Origin: Thalassococcus sp. S3
GTDB lineage: Bacteria > Pseudomonadota > Alphaproteobacteria > Rhodobacterales > Rhodobacteraceae
DNA: 64,000 nt
Direction: 5' to 3'
Assembly: GCF_004216475.1 (NCBI RefSeq)
Contig: NZ_CP022303.1
Location: 3,906,001 to 3,970,000 of the forward strand
Position numbers and translations under genes: made by a program. This document shows positions 54,612-63,943 of this stretch, in pieces (the first letter of the stretch is position 1; each line of letters opens with the position of its first letter). The notes under the pieces were generated by a model that saw nothing but the letters and a program-made list of their open reading frames with translations, made no database searches and was not told where the DNA came from.

Positions 54612-55222
54612 ACCACGCGTGTAGATAGCAGATTTTCCGGCAAACTTGCGGTCTGTGCAGGCGAGGTTACGATGTGTCTCCAGCGCCTGTCGTGCCGGGA
54701 TAATGTGGCGATCCACGGTCGGCTAAAACGTCCTAATGGAACGCTTCGCCATACGGCTGGCAATCAACAACGGATGCGCGAGTTTCGCCCCATTGGGGTG
54801 GTACATCCGAGCTTGCCGTTGAGGCAGCGTCGCATATTAGAGAAAACAGCGAACGTGTAATGTTCTTCCGCCCGCGACCGTAAGAACCGGGCATGCCCTG
54901 CAATAGCGAAAACTCCACGCGGCCGAATTCACGGACAAGGGTAAGCCCGCCATTCTCCGTTTTCACTCAAAGGCCGGCTTTGCGTGTTCGCGCCGGAGAT
55001 GAAGAGCGGTTTTGGCGCTTCCCTTTAGAAGACTGGGCGTTGGGTTAGCGTTAGATTTCAACGGCATCTTGGCTGGTTTGGCATCCATGTCGGACATGAC
55101 CGATTGCCGTTCCCCACAAACCACCGAAAACAGCAACACAGATCTCAAGATGACAGGTGACGCGGCAACAGCGTCCCAGTCACTTTGTGTCTCCCAAAGA
55201 AAATCTGGTAAACTCTTGATAT
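54612..55222. other. Intergenic stretch, no gene seen
   Basis: Over 600 bases lie between the YHYH gene and the tetR/smr operon. All frames are short and without family resemblance. Parts look like decayed coding sequence, but I cannot name the source. Confidence 0.5.
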
Positions 55223-55237
55223 TAGGTCAATGACCTA
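55223..55237. promoter_or_regulatory. TetR operator palindrome
   Basis: TAGGTCA-A-TGACCTA is a perfect 15-base palindrome, 39 bases before the tetR start, in promoter position. It is the probable autoregulatory site for the tetR/smr operon. Confidence 0.6.
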
Positions 55238-55276
55238 TTACCTGCAGATGAGACATTTGAAAGCTGAGCCGGATGC

Positions 55277-55885
55277 ATGAAAAGTGAACCTGTTAAAAGC
55301 CCGAAGGGCGAAGAGCGGCGCGAGGCCATCGAGGCCGCCGCGCGACAGATGCTCTTGGACCAGGGATACGCGGGCGTTTCGCTACGGAAGATTGCGAGCC
55401 AGCTCGGAATGTCGGTCGGCAATCTGCAGTATTATTTTGCGACCAAGGATGACCTTGTCGAGGCTGTCATTCTCGGCGAGACACAAAAGCCCATCGAACT
55501 GCTCGGCGGCGTCCTTTGGAACCCCGATGATCTCGAAGCAAATGTAGATCACGCAGTGGGGTCGCTGATGCAATACTACGCAAGCGATGCAGGTCGTTTT
55601 TATGCCATTATGGAGGCGCTCGCGCTGCACGACCCGCGCTATGCCAAGATCAAAGCGGACGGCTATGCGTATGTGTTTTCGCAAATTGAGCAACTGATTG
55701 CGGTTATGTCACCCGACTTGCCGCTGCGCCGGCGCACAGGTCTGGCCCAGGTCTTGGTTGCGTTGATCGATGGTGCATCCTTGCAGGTTCAATTCGCACG
55801 TGGCAGCGCGCGCGGCGACGGCCTTGCGGCGTTGATCGATGATGTGTCCAAGGCAATTCAACACCTGCTGAAGATCTGGGAATAG
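55277..55885 (+). CDS. TetR/AcrR family regulator of an SMR efflux pump
   Basis: A protein of 202 residues. The DNA-binding part is AIEAAARQMLLDQGYAGVSL then ASQLGMSVGNLQYYFATKDD, the form typical of BetI/TetR_C_6 members. The C-terminal half is helical. It lies 2 bases before the small multidrug resistance gene and shares the promoter palindrome at 55223. It is probably a local repressor released by a drug or a quaternary amine. Confidence 0.9.
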   Translation: MKSEPVKSPKGEERREAIEAAARQMLLDQGYAGVSLRKIASQLGMSVGNLQYYFATKDDLVEAVILGETQKPIELLGGVLWNPDDLEANVDHAVGSLMQYYASDAGRFYAIMEALALHDPRYAKIKADGYAYVFSQIEQLIAVMSPDLPLRRRTGLAQVLVALIDGASLQVQFARGSARGDGLAALIDDVSKAIQHLLKIWE

Positions 55886-55887
55886 CC

Positions 55888-56217
55888 ATGCACTGGGCTT
55901 ACCTGAGCATGGCAATCATCGCCGAGGTTGCGGGCAGTGCCGCCTTGAAGCAATCCGCCGGGTTCAGCAAACCGGGCTTTGCCGCCACGTCCGTGATCTG
56001 CTTTGGCGTTGCGCTGTTCTTCCTGTCACTCGCACTGCGCACCATGCCACTGGGGATCGCCTATGCGATCTGGGCCGGGGCTGGCGTTGTCCTTGTGTCC
56101 CTGTTGGGCGCATTAGTCTTTCGGCAAAGCCTTGATGCCGCAGCACTTGCCGGGATCGGCTTGATCGTATGCGGGGTCGTCGTCATCAACACGCTGTCGA
56201 ACTCAATAAACCACTGA
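55888..56217 (+). CDS. SMR family multidrug efflux protein (EmrE-like)
   Basis: A protein of 109 residues with four membrane helices. The essential Glu of the family is Glu13 in MAIIAEVAGSAALKQS. Other EmrE-like parts are MPLGIAYAIWAGAGVVLVSL and AGIGLIVCGVVVINTLS. It works as an antiparallel dimer exchanging protons for lipophilic cations. The GIAYAIW motif places it nearer EmrE than the guanidinium exporters. It is in an operon with the preceding tetR. Confidence 0.93.
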   Translation: MHWAYLSMAIIAEVAGSAALKQSAGFSKPGFAATSVICFGVALFFLSLALRTMPLGIAYAIWAGAGVVLVSLLGALVFRQSLDAAALAGIGLIVCGVVVINTLSNSINH

Positions 56218-56244
56218 TTTCCGACGTCAAAACGGAGAAATGCC

Positions 56245-56589
56245 ATGCTTACTTGTTCATTCTGCGGCCTTGAGGCTCGGTCAGTCAGCGCGCTCCTGGC
56301 CGGGCCGGGCGTAAACATCTGCGATCAATGTATCGAGGTGGGTGTCCGAACGATCAAAACGCGCGACGCGCTGGAGGCACAGGGGCCAACCGCGGATCAG
56401 CAAATGGCACCGACGCATGATGACGAGAACCTGCTGCATCAAGCGGCTGCATCCTCAGCGCTTGTCGACAAATCCAGAACGCGCCTGCAAAGCCAAATCG
56501 ACGAGCTGCGCAATCGCGGCATCGGCTGGGCCGCAATTGGTGCTGTGCTTGGCGTGTCCCAGGATGTCGCGCAACAGCGCTTTGAATAG
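56245..56589 (+). CDS. ClpX-type C4 zinc-finger protein
   Basis: A protein of 114 residues. The N-terminal finger is CSFCGLEARSV...NICDQCIEVG, two CxxC pairs like the ClpX zinc-binding domain but without the AAA+ ATPase. The C-terminal 40 residues form a helix-turn-helix-like unit (RNRGIGWAAIGAVLGVSQDV). It may be an adaptor or DNA-binding protein; its role is not known. It lies 27 bases after the efflux gene and 42 bases before the peptidase. Confidence 0.82.
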   Translation: MLTCSFCGLEARSVSALLAGPGVNICDQCIEVGVRTIKTRDALEAQGPTADQQMAPTHDDENLLHQAAASSALVDKSRTRLQSQIDELRNRGIGWAAIGAVLGVSQDVAQQRFE

Positions 56590-56631
56590 GCGCCGCCCCA
56601 CCCGATCAAACTCACATAGAATGGGGTTCCT

Positions 56632-57861
56632 ATGACAACCGTTGCCAAGACACATGCGCGCGATGCCGACCTGCAAGACGTCAGAACGTGGCTGAACGAC
56701 CTGACCATCCACATCAAGGATCGGAGTGTCGGCTCCGAAGGCAATCGTGACGCAACAGCCTATTTCAAGGCCCAACTCGAACACGCCGGCTGGGTGACAC
56801 ATGAACAATGGTTCGACGCACTTGACTGGTCCGGCGGGACTGCGTCGCTCAAGGCGGCCTGTGGCACATCATTTGAAGTGTTTCCAAGCCCCTATGCACG
56901 AAGCGTCGATGCAACGGCACGATTGGAAGCGGCATCCACCGTGGACGAGCTGGAACGCATCGAAGCCAAAGGCGCATTCGTTCTCTTACATGGCGCTCTC
57001 GCGGCACAGCCATTGATGCCAAAGAATTTTCCGTTCTTCACCATCGACAAACAGCAACGGATCATCAATTTGCTTGAGCGATCAGGGGCTGCCGCAATCA
57101 TCACCGCCGCACCGTCGCAGAGCGGAAGGCCCCCGACCCCGCTCATAGAAGACGGGGATTTTGACGTGCCGTCCGTCTATATGACGGTCAAAGAAAGCGA
57201 CAGGTTGTTGTCGTTCACCGGTCATCGCCTCGACCTCGTGTCCGATGCAGTTCGGATCGCGGGAAAAGCGGCCAATGTGCTGGGCCGCAAGAATGAAGGC
57301 GCCAGTCAACGCATTGTTATCACTGCGCATATCGACGCGAAAAAGGATGTCCCCGGCGCGCTCGACAATGCAACCGGTGTTGCCACCCTGTTGCTGCTCG
57401 CCAAACTCCTTGCAAGCTACACTGGCGGTCTTGGCATCGACCTCCTCGCTCTGAACGGTGAAGACCACTATGCCGTGCCGGGTCAGATCGCCTATTCGCG
57501 CGACATGGACGGCGTATTTGACCAAGTGGCCCTCAATATCAACATTGACGGTGTCGGGTATCGCGAAGGACACACAGCGTACTCTTTCTTCAATCTGCCC
57601 GAAGAAATGGGGCGTGCGGCCTCGATGTTGCTTGCCAACGCACCTGCCTCCTGCCGGGGGCTCGAATGGTTCCAGGGCGATCACAGCATGTTTGTGCAGG
57701 CGGGCTGCCCTGCCATTGCTGTGACGTCGAATTGGCTCCTCGAAAACATGTCCACCCAGACCATCACCCACACCGAACACGATACGCTTGATCTGGTGGA
57801 TCCGGCCAAGGTTGTTGCCTGCGCGCTCGCCCTCAAGCGATTTATAGACGCCATCTCCTGA
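56632..57861 (+). CDS. M28 family zinc aminopeptidase-like protein
   Basis: A protein of 409 residues without a signal peptide. The PA domain lies in the middle third. The M28 metal and catalytic residues are visible as ITAHIDAKKD (HxD), GALDNATGVA (Asp), LNGEDHY (Glu-Asp where Glu-Glu is usual), NINIDGVG (Asp) and HTEHDTLD (His). It probably removes N-terminal residues from peptides in the cytoplasm. The Glu-to-Asp change at the metal position is conservative. Confidence 0.85.
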   Translation: MTTVAKTHARDADLQDVRTWLNDLTIHIKDRSVGSEGNRDATAYFKAQLEHAGWVTHEQWFDALDWSGGTASLKAACGTSFEVFPSPYARSVDATARLEAASTVDELERIEAKGAFVLLHGALAAQPLMPKNFPFFTIDKQQRIINLLERSGAAAIITAAPSQSGRPPTPLIEDGDFDVPSVYMTVKESDRLLSFTGHRLDLVSDAVRIAGKAANVLGRKNEGASQRIVITAHIDAKKDVPGALDNATGVATLLLLAKLLASYTGGLGIDLLALNGEDHYAVPGQIAYSRDMDGVFDQVALNINIDGVGYREGHTAYSFFNLPEEMGRAASMLLANAPASCRGLEWFQGDHSMFVQAGCPAIAVTSNWLLENMSTQTITHTEHDTLDLVDPAKVVACALALKRFIDAIS

Positions 57862-58170
57862 CATCCCAGCCGTGAGTTTCACAGCTACGGTCAGGTCCGT
57901 TCTGAACACCGCTCCATTGCACCGCCACCGTTCCCAAGCCCTCGGTGGATAGGGCGCGCCAAAACGCGGGCGCTCTGCTGCATCAAGCGCCCGCTTGAGA
58001 GATGGACCGAGGATCGCCGGCTCCCCTTCCTGCCAGTTCAGGAGAAATGAAATCCAAAGTACCGGGGTCTCGACCCTGACTATTGGAGGTGCTTTGCACC
58101 CGTGCACAGAGCAGCGTCAAAAGTTTAGGTGTGGCATCGAACCCGGCGGCATGACCGTTCGCAGTCCCTT
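57862..58170. other. Intergenic stretch, no gene seen
   Basis: It lies between convergent genes. The frames are short and without family resemblance. It separates the peptidase gene from the type III secretion locus. Confidence 0.5.
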
Positions 58171-59415
58171 TTATCGCGGAGTGCTCATGTGCTCTCTGCG
58201 ATAAGCGCCGGCAAAGACGGAGCGGACGAAGTCATAGTCGGCCGGCCTCTCACCAAGCGTCGGAAGAGACAGCGCCTCAAGCGCGAACGAACCGAAGGTA
58301 AGATCATATTTGTTGCTCAATCGTTCGATAGCATCGGAATAGGCCTGGCTTCCTGCGCCGTCCCGATCCGCGATGCGGTTGAGGATGGCATCAATAGTTT
58401 GCCCGGCCTCTTCGTTGGACCGGATCACCTGGCCAGGGGTGATAACACCTTCGCGTACACCAAGCTCATAGATCGGCTCGGTAATGCTGGTCACCGGGTT
58501 GCCGTGATTGCGGACATCATACACCCCGTTTGTCCCGAAAGTGGCAGCCGACGCTCCGATCTGCCAGGGGGATTGACCGTAGATCGCCAAGGTCGTGTCG
58601 TTGAGACTGGCGATCGCGTTGTTGCCGAAGTTCGGGGGCAGCGTCGGCGACTGGCGCTGCGCCTCAACCTGACGGCCGAAGAAATCGCCGAGCTTGTCGA
58701 CGGGAACGTCAACGCCACCGATCTTCATCGAGGCGATTTGCCCGTCCTTGAACGTCACTTGCCCGCGATATCCGATACCCGCCCACAGATTGCCGCCCGT
58801 TGCGGCCGCAATCGCGCGCGCGCCCTGGGAAAAAGCCGGGTTCAGGCCAGCGCTGCCAATCGTCACCCCATCGCTGACCGAATAGGCCACGCCCATATTG
58901 ACGCTCATCGTGAACGTGCCGTCTCCGTCACGTCCTTGGATTTTCTCCAAAAGGTTGCCTGCGGTCAGCCCGTCTTGCCTTGCATTGGCAAACAAAAGCA
59001 GTTTACCGATTGGGGTGGGAATAACGGCCGTCACCCCCACGCCACCTTCGTCGTTCTGGTTGTTCGCGGTGCCGACCACGGAAATGGCGCTCTTGATCTC
59101 TCCCCCGCCGGGAAGGAAAACGGACGGCAGTTTCGTGACCGGCCTGGCACCAAAGTAACTCGGCTGTCCCGTCTTCGTATTCACGAGCAGGAAATTGCCC
59201 CCCGCCACTTGGGGAAGACCCGGCGGTGCATGCGTTTCACCAAAGACAATTGCGTCGGGCGTAACGATCTCGCGGATAACATCACCAGCGTCTTGCGTAC
59301 GCGCGACCTTGTCGGCCCGAGCGAATTTCTGGGGGTTCGAAACCGGATCCGCCTGATCCGGTGCGAAGGTCGGCGGGGTCGGCTGGTTTCGGTCAATTGT
59401 CGTGGTGGTCGACAT
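58171..59415 (-). CDS. Unknown protein of the type III secretion locus, 414 residues
   Basis: I do not recognise a family. The first 25 residues (MSTTTTIDRNQPTPPTFAPD) are rich in Ser, Thr and Pro and probably disordered, as in type III secretion signals. The middle has Gly-rich beta-type sequence (VGTANNQNDEGGVGVTAVIP) and a GNLWAGIGYRGQVTFKDG stretch. There is no signal peptide or membrane helix. A strong GAGGAG precedes ATG 59415. It is the last gene in the direction of the secretion locus. A secreted effector or structural substrate is possible but unproven. Confidence 0.7.
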   Translation of the reverse strand: MSTTTTIDRNQPTPPTFAPDQADPVSNPQKFARADKVARTQDAGDVIREIVTPDAIVFGETHAPPGLPQVAGGNFLLVNTKTGQPSYFGARPVTKLPSVFLPGGGEIKSAISVVGTANNQNDEGGVGVTAVIPTPIGKLLLFANARQDGLTAGNLLEKIQGRDGDGTFTMSVNMGVAYSVSDGVTIGSAGLNPAFSQGARAIAAATGGNLWAGIGYRGQVTFKDGQIASMKIGGVDVPVDKLGDFFGRQVEAQRQSPTLPPNFGNNAIASLNDTTLAIYGQSPWQIGASAATFGTNGVYDVRNHGNPVTSITEPIYELGVREGVITPGQVIRSNEEAGQTIDAILNRIADRDGAGSQAYSDAIERLSNKYDLTFGSFALEALSLPTLGERPADYDFVRSVFAGAYRREHMSTPR

Positions 59416-59511
59416 GAAAATCTCCTCTCAGATCTCTTTGGCGATTGGCTTTGAAGCTCAGCGCCGATCTGAACAGAATGAACGACATGTCTTACGCTTG
59501 CCTGTCGTTGT

Positions 59512-60357
59512 CTACGAATTGACGCGAAAGAGAACATCGCGCGACAGCGCGATCTTGAACGGTGTCGCAAGCCCGGTGCGTTGCAGCCGCGAAAATGGCG
59601 TTATGTCGGTGTCGGACGGTATTACAATGTCGGAAAAGTCATAGTGATCCGCGCCGCGCAATCTGATGGCAACATCCTTCACGCCCTTGCCGTCGCGGAG
59701 GGCATCAACGCTTTCCAGAACCTTCGGATTGTTCAGCGACAGAAAGGCATCCCGGTTTTTCGACGGATCTATCTCGATCGACGCAGGCTCGGAAAAAAGA
59801 AGCGTTGCCCTGTTCTGCACGGGGTTTTCACTAAAATAGGCGCGGAATGCAGGCAACGTGTCGTGCGCGAGTTCCGGATAGCGCTCGGGCAGATGCCTGG
59901 TGTGTTCAGCACGGTTCAGAATGCCCGCGCTCTCGATCCGAGCAAGGTCAAGCCGAAACGGCGATCCCTTGCCCGACAGGAAGTGCCGGGCCAGCGCCGA
60001 GGATATCGGATATCCGCTCAGCCCCGCGGCCAGGGACATATCCGAGACAAGATCGACCATCTCCAGATCACCGGAGGTCGGACGGACGAGGCTCAGCGCA
60101 TCTGCGGGGTCGGATGCCACATCCGGATAGCGTGGCGGTGAGGGAGGACCCACGAAACCAACGGATTGATTGTCGAACTGGATTTGCAGAAGCGTGATAT
60201 CCTGCGCCCCGGTCCTTCCAGATCTCTGATCATCGTGATGCATTCCGCTTTGGACTGCTGCCATCACGCGCTGAAAGGTCTCGGCATTCTTGGCCCCATC
60301 CAGACCAGCCGATGCTTGCTGCGACTGTGTGGCCGGGAACACGCGGCTGATCTTCAT
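59512..60357 (-). CDS. Unknown protein of the type III secretion locus, 281 residues
   Basis: No family recognised. The polar N-terminus (MKISRVFPATQSQQASAGLD) is Gln- and Ser-rich and could be a type III secretion signal. The remainder looks globular, with SGYPISSALARHFLSGKGSP in the middle and IRLRGADHYDFSDIVIPSDT near the end. The gene starts 3 bases after the stop of the acetyltransferase-like gene, so it is in the same transcript. It may be an effector, a regulator or an apparatus part such as a length-control protein. Confidence 0.7.
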   Translation of the reverse strand: MKISRVFPATQSQQASAGLDGAKNAETFQRVMAAVQSGMHHDDQRSGRTGAQDITLLQIQFDNQSVGFVGPPSPPRYPDVASDPADALSLVRPTSGDLEMVDLVSDMSLAAGLSGYPISSALARHFLSGKGSPFRLDLARIESAGILNRAEHTRHLPERYPELAHDTLPAFRAYFSENPVQNRATLLFSEPASIEIDPSKNRDAFLSLNNPKVLESVDALRDGKGVKDVAIRLRGADHYDFSDIVIPSDTDITPFSRLQRTGLATPFKIALSRDVLFRVNS

Positions 60358-60360
60358 CCT

Positions 60361-60867
60361 TTAGCCGCCTTCGCGGAAGACGCTGGACAATGTGGGCGGA
60401 CGAACCGGCCGCTCCATCACCAGATGTGTCACGCGATATGTGCGCTGATAGAGAAAGCCGCGCCAGCCCGGTCTGGCGGTGGCACGGATCTGATGCGCGC
60501 CGATCTCGGCAGCCCAGGCCTCGATCCCGTCCATCAGCGGGCTTTGCCAATCCGCCCGCCCTTGCCCGGCGCAATGGGTGATCTCCACCATAGGCGCGCC
60601 GCAGGATGTGACATGGGTCAGTGCGACAGCCCGGATGCTTCCTTCGATGCTGACGACCCAGCACTGCCATAGGCCCTGCCGGATGGCGGCGCGAAAATCA
60701 TCGCCACCCTCGGCCCCCAAGGTGCGCGACGCAAAGCTTTCGAAGTGCCATGTCAGCGCGGGTTCGACCTGATCGAAGGTATCAGGCTCCAGCCGGACGA
60801 CCACGACCTGCGGGGCTGCCGGGGTATCGGGCGCAAACTCGCTCTGCTCTGACCAGTAAGTGCACAT
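60361..60867 (-). CDS. GNAT-fold acetyltransferase-like protein
   Basis: A protein of 168 residues. A beta strand in CWVVSIEGSIRAVALTHV, then VEITHCAGQ, and the C-terminal TARPGWRGFLYQRTYRVTHL agree with the GNAT fold. The usual acetyl-CoA loop (Q/RxxGxG/A) is not clear, so activity is doubtful. Similar proteins occur as hypothetical GNAT-like members in phage and island DNA. It lies between sctV, 189 bases away, and the 281-residue gene. Confidence 0.5.
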   Translation of the reverse strand: MCTYWSEQSEFAPDTPAAPQVVVVRLEPDTFDQVEPALTWHFESFASRTLGAEGGDDFRAAIRQGLWQCWVVSIEGSIRAVALTHVTSCGAPMVEITHCAGQGRADWQSPLMDGIEAWAAEIGAHQIRATARPGWRGFLYQRTYRVTHLVMERPVRPPTLSSVFREGG

Positions 60868-61056
60868 TGCTCTGCTCCATCAAGCAATCTCAAATACGGT
60901 GCGTTGGCAGGGATGACGCCATGGGCTGAACCTGAAGGATCGGGAGGGATTGGACTACAGCACGCAGCGCTTCGATCACCTGCCAAACGCATTTTCAGCT
61001 TACCGGCAAAGACTTGCCGTAACCTGACATCGCGCCCTCCCCCGGATATCATCTGA

Positions 61057-63162
61057 TCAGGCCGCTGAACGTTGGCGGCTCAGCCGCAGGGTGGACACTG
61101 GAAAAAAAGTGTAACCCGGCACCAATTCCTGGCTCGAGATCACCTCCACCGTAATACGGCGCTGCAACAAAAATGCCCGCAGATGCCGGCGTAGATCGAC
61201 GGCCACGAAGATAACCAGTTGCCCGCGATCGGGCGACTTTTTGTCTATGACGCGTCGCAACTTGGAGAGAAGCTCTTCGCATTCGTCCTCGGCAAAGCTC
61301 AGACTGGTTCCGATCACCGTCTGGTGCAGCCGGTCCCGCATCAGCGCCTCGGTCCCGTCTTCGACGATGATCCCCGAAATCATCCGGTTGGCATCGGCAA
61401 CGCGGTCGCACACTTGCCGACGAAAGGCCAGGCGCACGAATTCAGTGACGTCTTCGCTGGTACGGTTGCCCCCGCCCCATTCGGCAAGCGCCTCCAAAAG
61501 CATACGCCTGTTGGCAATGGAGATCCGGTCGCGCAAGAGGCGCCGAAGCACGTCGGCAATCTGCTGAAGGCTTAGGGTATTCATGACCTCCTGCAGAAGC
61601 GCGCCCAGCGATTGCTCACACTCCGTCAGCAATTCCTGCGTTTCCTGAATGCCAATGAAGTGGCCGATATGCCCCATCAGCGCTTCATCCAAAAGCGCGA
61701 GAGCCGCCGTCGCAGGTGTGTCAAACGACAATTCAGCATCCTCAAGAAGCTGCATATGCCTGGCATCGACAAAGGTCGCGTTGCCGAAGGCGCGAGGCAT
61801 CTGCCGTTTGTCCTCATCGGGGATTTCGCACGCCTCGAGCAGTTCGGCATCCGCCTCAACAATGAGATGCTTGGACATGATGCAATCCGACAGGATCGGG
61901 ACGTCGTCGAACATGACCCGCACCATATCGTCGGCCATATCGGGCACGGTTTCGACAGACGCAGCGGGACAAGATACCCCCAACTGGTTTTTGACATTGG
62001 ACCGCGCCGTTTCTAGTCCGGGGCCGAGGGTCTTGGCGTTCAGCTCATCCGCGAGCTTTTGCGAGACCTGCAGACGGATCGGCGTCGGTTCAGCTTCCTC
62101 TTCCGACGGCGGGCTCGCTTGGGCGCCTGTGTCCTTGGCACCTTGTTCCTCCGATTTCTCGGTGGCGCCATCAGCCGATCCTGTTTGCCCTGCCCGGTTC
62201 CAAGTCAGAAACGTCGCTGCCCCGAAGATGGCGGCAAGCAGGCCAAGGATCGCCGTCGGAAATCCGGGAATGAGACCCAGGGCCATAAGTGCCACGGCGG
62301 CAAGCCCCAAAGCGCGCGGCTCCGCGCCAAGCTGGCCGATAATGTCGGCACCCAGGTTGACCTGCGCCTTGCCCGGCACGCGCGTCACGATGGAGGCCGC
62401 CGCAAGCGAGATCATCAGCGCGGGCAATTGAGAAATCAGCGCGTCGCCGATTGACAGCAACGCATATTGGCCAATTGCATCCTGCGCCGTCATGCCCCGC
62501 TGAACGACGCCGATGGTAATGCCGCCGACCAGGTTGACGAAAATGATGATCAGCCCTGCGATACTGTCGCCTTTGACGAACTTCATCGCCCCATCCATTG
62601 CGCCGTAGAGCTGGCTTTCGCGCTGCAGAAGTTTACGGCGGCGGCCGGCCTCCTCGGCATCGATGTCCCCGTTTCGCATCTCTGCGTCGATGCTCATCTG
62701 CTTGCCCGGCATCGCATCTAGCGTAAACCGGGCGGCGACTTCGGCGATGCGCTCGGCCCCTTTCGAGATGACCATGAACTGCACGATGGTAACGATGAAA
62801 AAGACGACCAGCCCGACCACCACGTTGCCGGCGATCACGAATTGCCCGAAGGTGACAATGATCGCGCCCGCGTCGCCCTGGGCCAGGATCAAACGCGTCG
62901 TGGTCACCGAAAGGGCCAGCCGGAAGATGGTAGAGACGAGGATGATCCCGGGCAGGCTGGACAGATCCAGTGCATGCTTGAGGTAGATGGATGTCATCAA
63001 CAACAGGATCGCAACCGCGAAGTTAAAGCCGATCAGCATGTCGACAATCACGGTCGGCATGGGCATGATCATCAACATCACGGTCAAAAAGAGCAGGAGC
63101 GCAAGGGCCGCATCCCGCGCAGTCGCCAGGATGTTGAAGGTCGAAAGAAGCTTGGCCAGCAT
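61057..63162 (-). CDS. sctV: Type III secretion export gate protein SctV
   Basis: ATG 63162 (MLAKLLSTFNILATARDA) gives 701 residues; the frame to 63282 is inside the preceding gene. It has seven to eight N-terminal membrane helices. The FHIPEP signature ARFTLDAMPGKQMSIDAEMR and a large cytoplasmic C-terminal domain after about residue 360 are clear. The latter forms the nonameric export ring (LQQIADVLRRLLRDRISIAN). It resembles YscV/InvA rather than flagellar FlhA because it sits after YscX/YscY-like genes and no flagellar genes are near. The start overlaps the preceding stop (TAATG). Confidence 0.93.
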   Translation of the reverse strand: MLAKLLSTFNILATARDAALALLLFLTVMLMIMPMPTVIVDMLIGFNFAVAILLLMTSIYLKHALDLSSLPGIILVSTIFRLALSVTTTRLILAQGDAGAIIVTFGQFVIAGNVVVGLVVFFIVTIVQFMVISKGAERIAEVAARFTLDAMPGKQMSIDAEMRNGDIDAEEAGRRRKLLQRESQLYGAMDGAMKFVKGDSIAGLIIIFVNLVGGITIGVVQRGMTAQDAIGQYALLSIGDALISQLPALMISLAAASIVTRVPGKAQVNLGADIIGQLGAEPRALGLAAVALMALGLIPGFPTAILGLLAAIFGAATFLTWNRAGQTGSADGATEKSEEQGAKDTGAQASPPSEEEAEPTPIRLQVSQKLADELNAKTLGPGLETARSNVKNQLGVSCPAASVETVPDMADDMVRVMFDDVPILSDCIMSKHLIVEADAELLEACEIPDEDKRQMPRAFGNATFVDARHMQLLEDAELSFDTPATAALALLDEALMGHIGHFIGIQETQELLTECEQSLGALLQEVMNTLSLQQIADVLRRLLRDRISIANRRMLLEALAEWGGGNRTSEDVTEFVRLAFRRQVCDRVADANRMISGIIVEDGTEALMRDRLHQTVIGTSLSFAEDECEELLSKLRRVIDKKSPDRGQLVIFVAVDLRRHLRAFLLQRRITVEVISSQELVPGYTFFPVSTLRLSRQRSAA

Positions 63163-63527
63163 TATGGGATCCGACGCCCGCTGATTGCGCCGAAACAGGC
63201 CCGCGCAGCCTCCCTTGCGCCGCTCCGCAGCAGCGTCAGCACATGCAGCACCTGAAATCGGCGGTCCGGTGTGCGAGTGCAAAGCTCTTCGGTCAAGCGA
63301 CAGGCGGCGTCATGGCGCCCCAGCGCCTGATAGGCGCGGGCCAACTGGCCCAGCGCTTCGATGTCTTTCCGGTCACCCGTCAGGGGATGCAGCAGAAGCA
63401 CGGCGCGCGACGGCTGCCCAGCGTTCAAGGCCGCGCCCGCCATCATCAGGATGATATGCCTCTGACGTTCCGAGATCCCCGGCAAAGGGCGCGCGCGACG
63501 CTTAGCGAAAGGGACAACCTTGCTCAC
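63162..63527 (-). CDS. SctY-like type III secretion chaperone (TPR-like)
   Basis: A protein of 121 residues from GTG 63527, which overlaps the preceding stop (GTGA). Helical repeats read AGAALNAGQPSRAVLLLHPL, GQLARAYQALGRHDAACRLT and LHVLTLLRSGAREAARACFG, a TPR-like pattern. In Yersinia the order is yscX-yscY-lcrD (sctV), and YscY is the TPR-like partner of YscX. The same position here directly before sctV supports SctY. The sequence alone would allow only a TPR-like call. Confidence 0.65.
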   Translation of the reverse strand: MSKVVPFAKRRARPLPGISERQRHIILMMAGAALNAGQPSRAVLLLHPLTGDRKDIEALGQLARAYQALGRHDAACRLTEELCTRTPDRRFQVLHVLTLLRSGAREAARACFGAISGRRIP

Positions 63528-63916
63528 TTTGGGTCCCCTAGAACGGACTGAGCGTCATCAAAACGCGCTTGCAGTTGGGCATAAAGCAGCGCCTCGCGTT
63601 CGAATTGCCGAACGGCAGCCACGTCGCGTCGCGTGCTGCTGGGGGAGAGCTGAGCCCTGAATTGTCGTGCAAGGGCGCGCAGTTCCGTGGCCATCTCATC
63701 CTGCGAAATGGGGGCAATCGCAATTGCCGACGGCGCGTCGATCTGCGTCGGTTCGGCACTTCTGGCAATGCGGCGTGCGGGACTTGTTTCGCGCGAAACT
63801 GATTGATTGGGCGCCGCGGGCAAGACGCGGTCGTCTATCCGCAGACCGTCAGGCCGCCGCGGGACGGACGGGGCAGTGCGCGGGCTTGCGGGTTTATGAG
63901 AGTATGAGGTGATCAT
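63524..63916 (-). CDS. SctX-like type III secretion protein (candidate)
   Basis: A protein of 130 residues. The first 75 residues are Pro-, Ser- and Arg-rich and disordered (MITSYSHKPASPRTAPSVPR), consistent with a secreted N-terminus. The last 50 are helical (RQFEREALLYAQLQARFDDA). Position before the SctY-like and SctV genes, with stop/start overlap, suggests SctX. I see no direct sequence signature for YscX, so this is mainly from gene order. Confidence 0.5.
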   Translation of the reverse strand: MITSYSHKPASPRTAPSVPRRPDGLRIDDRVLPAAPNQSVSRETSPARRIARSAEPTQIDAPSAIAIAPISQDEMATELRALARQFRAQLSPSSTRRDVAAVRQFEREALLYAQLQARFDDAQSVLGDPK

Positions 63917-63943
63917 AGTTTGAAGCGGTCGCCGCCATCATGT

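Noticed and set aside
53304..54716. Open frame of 470 codons on the minus strand
   Set aside because: It is antisense to the secreted protein/YHYH pair, both of which have signal peptides and, for one, clear family motifs.
57082..58107. Open frame of 341 codons on the minus strand
   Set aside because: It is antisense to the M28 peptidase gene, which has all catalytic motifs.
58129..59454. Open frame of 441 codons on the plus strand
   Set aside because: It is opposite the 414-residue gene, which has the better ribosome site and gene context. This is less certain than other cases because neither protein has a known family.
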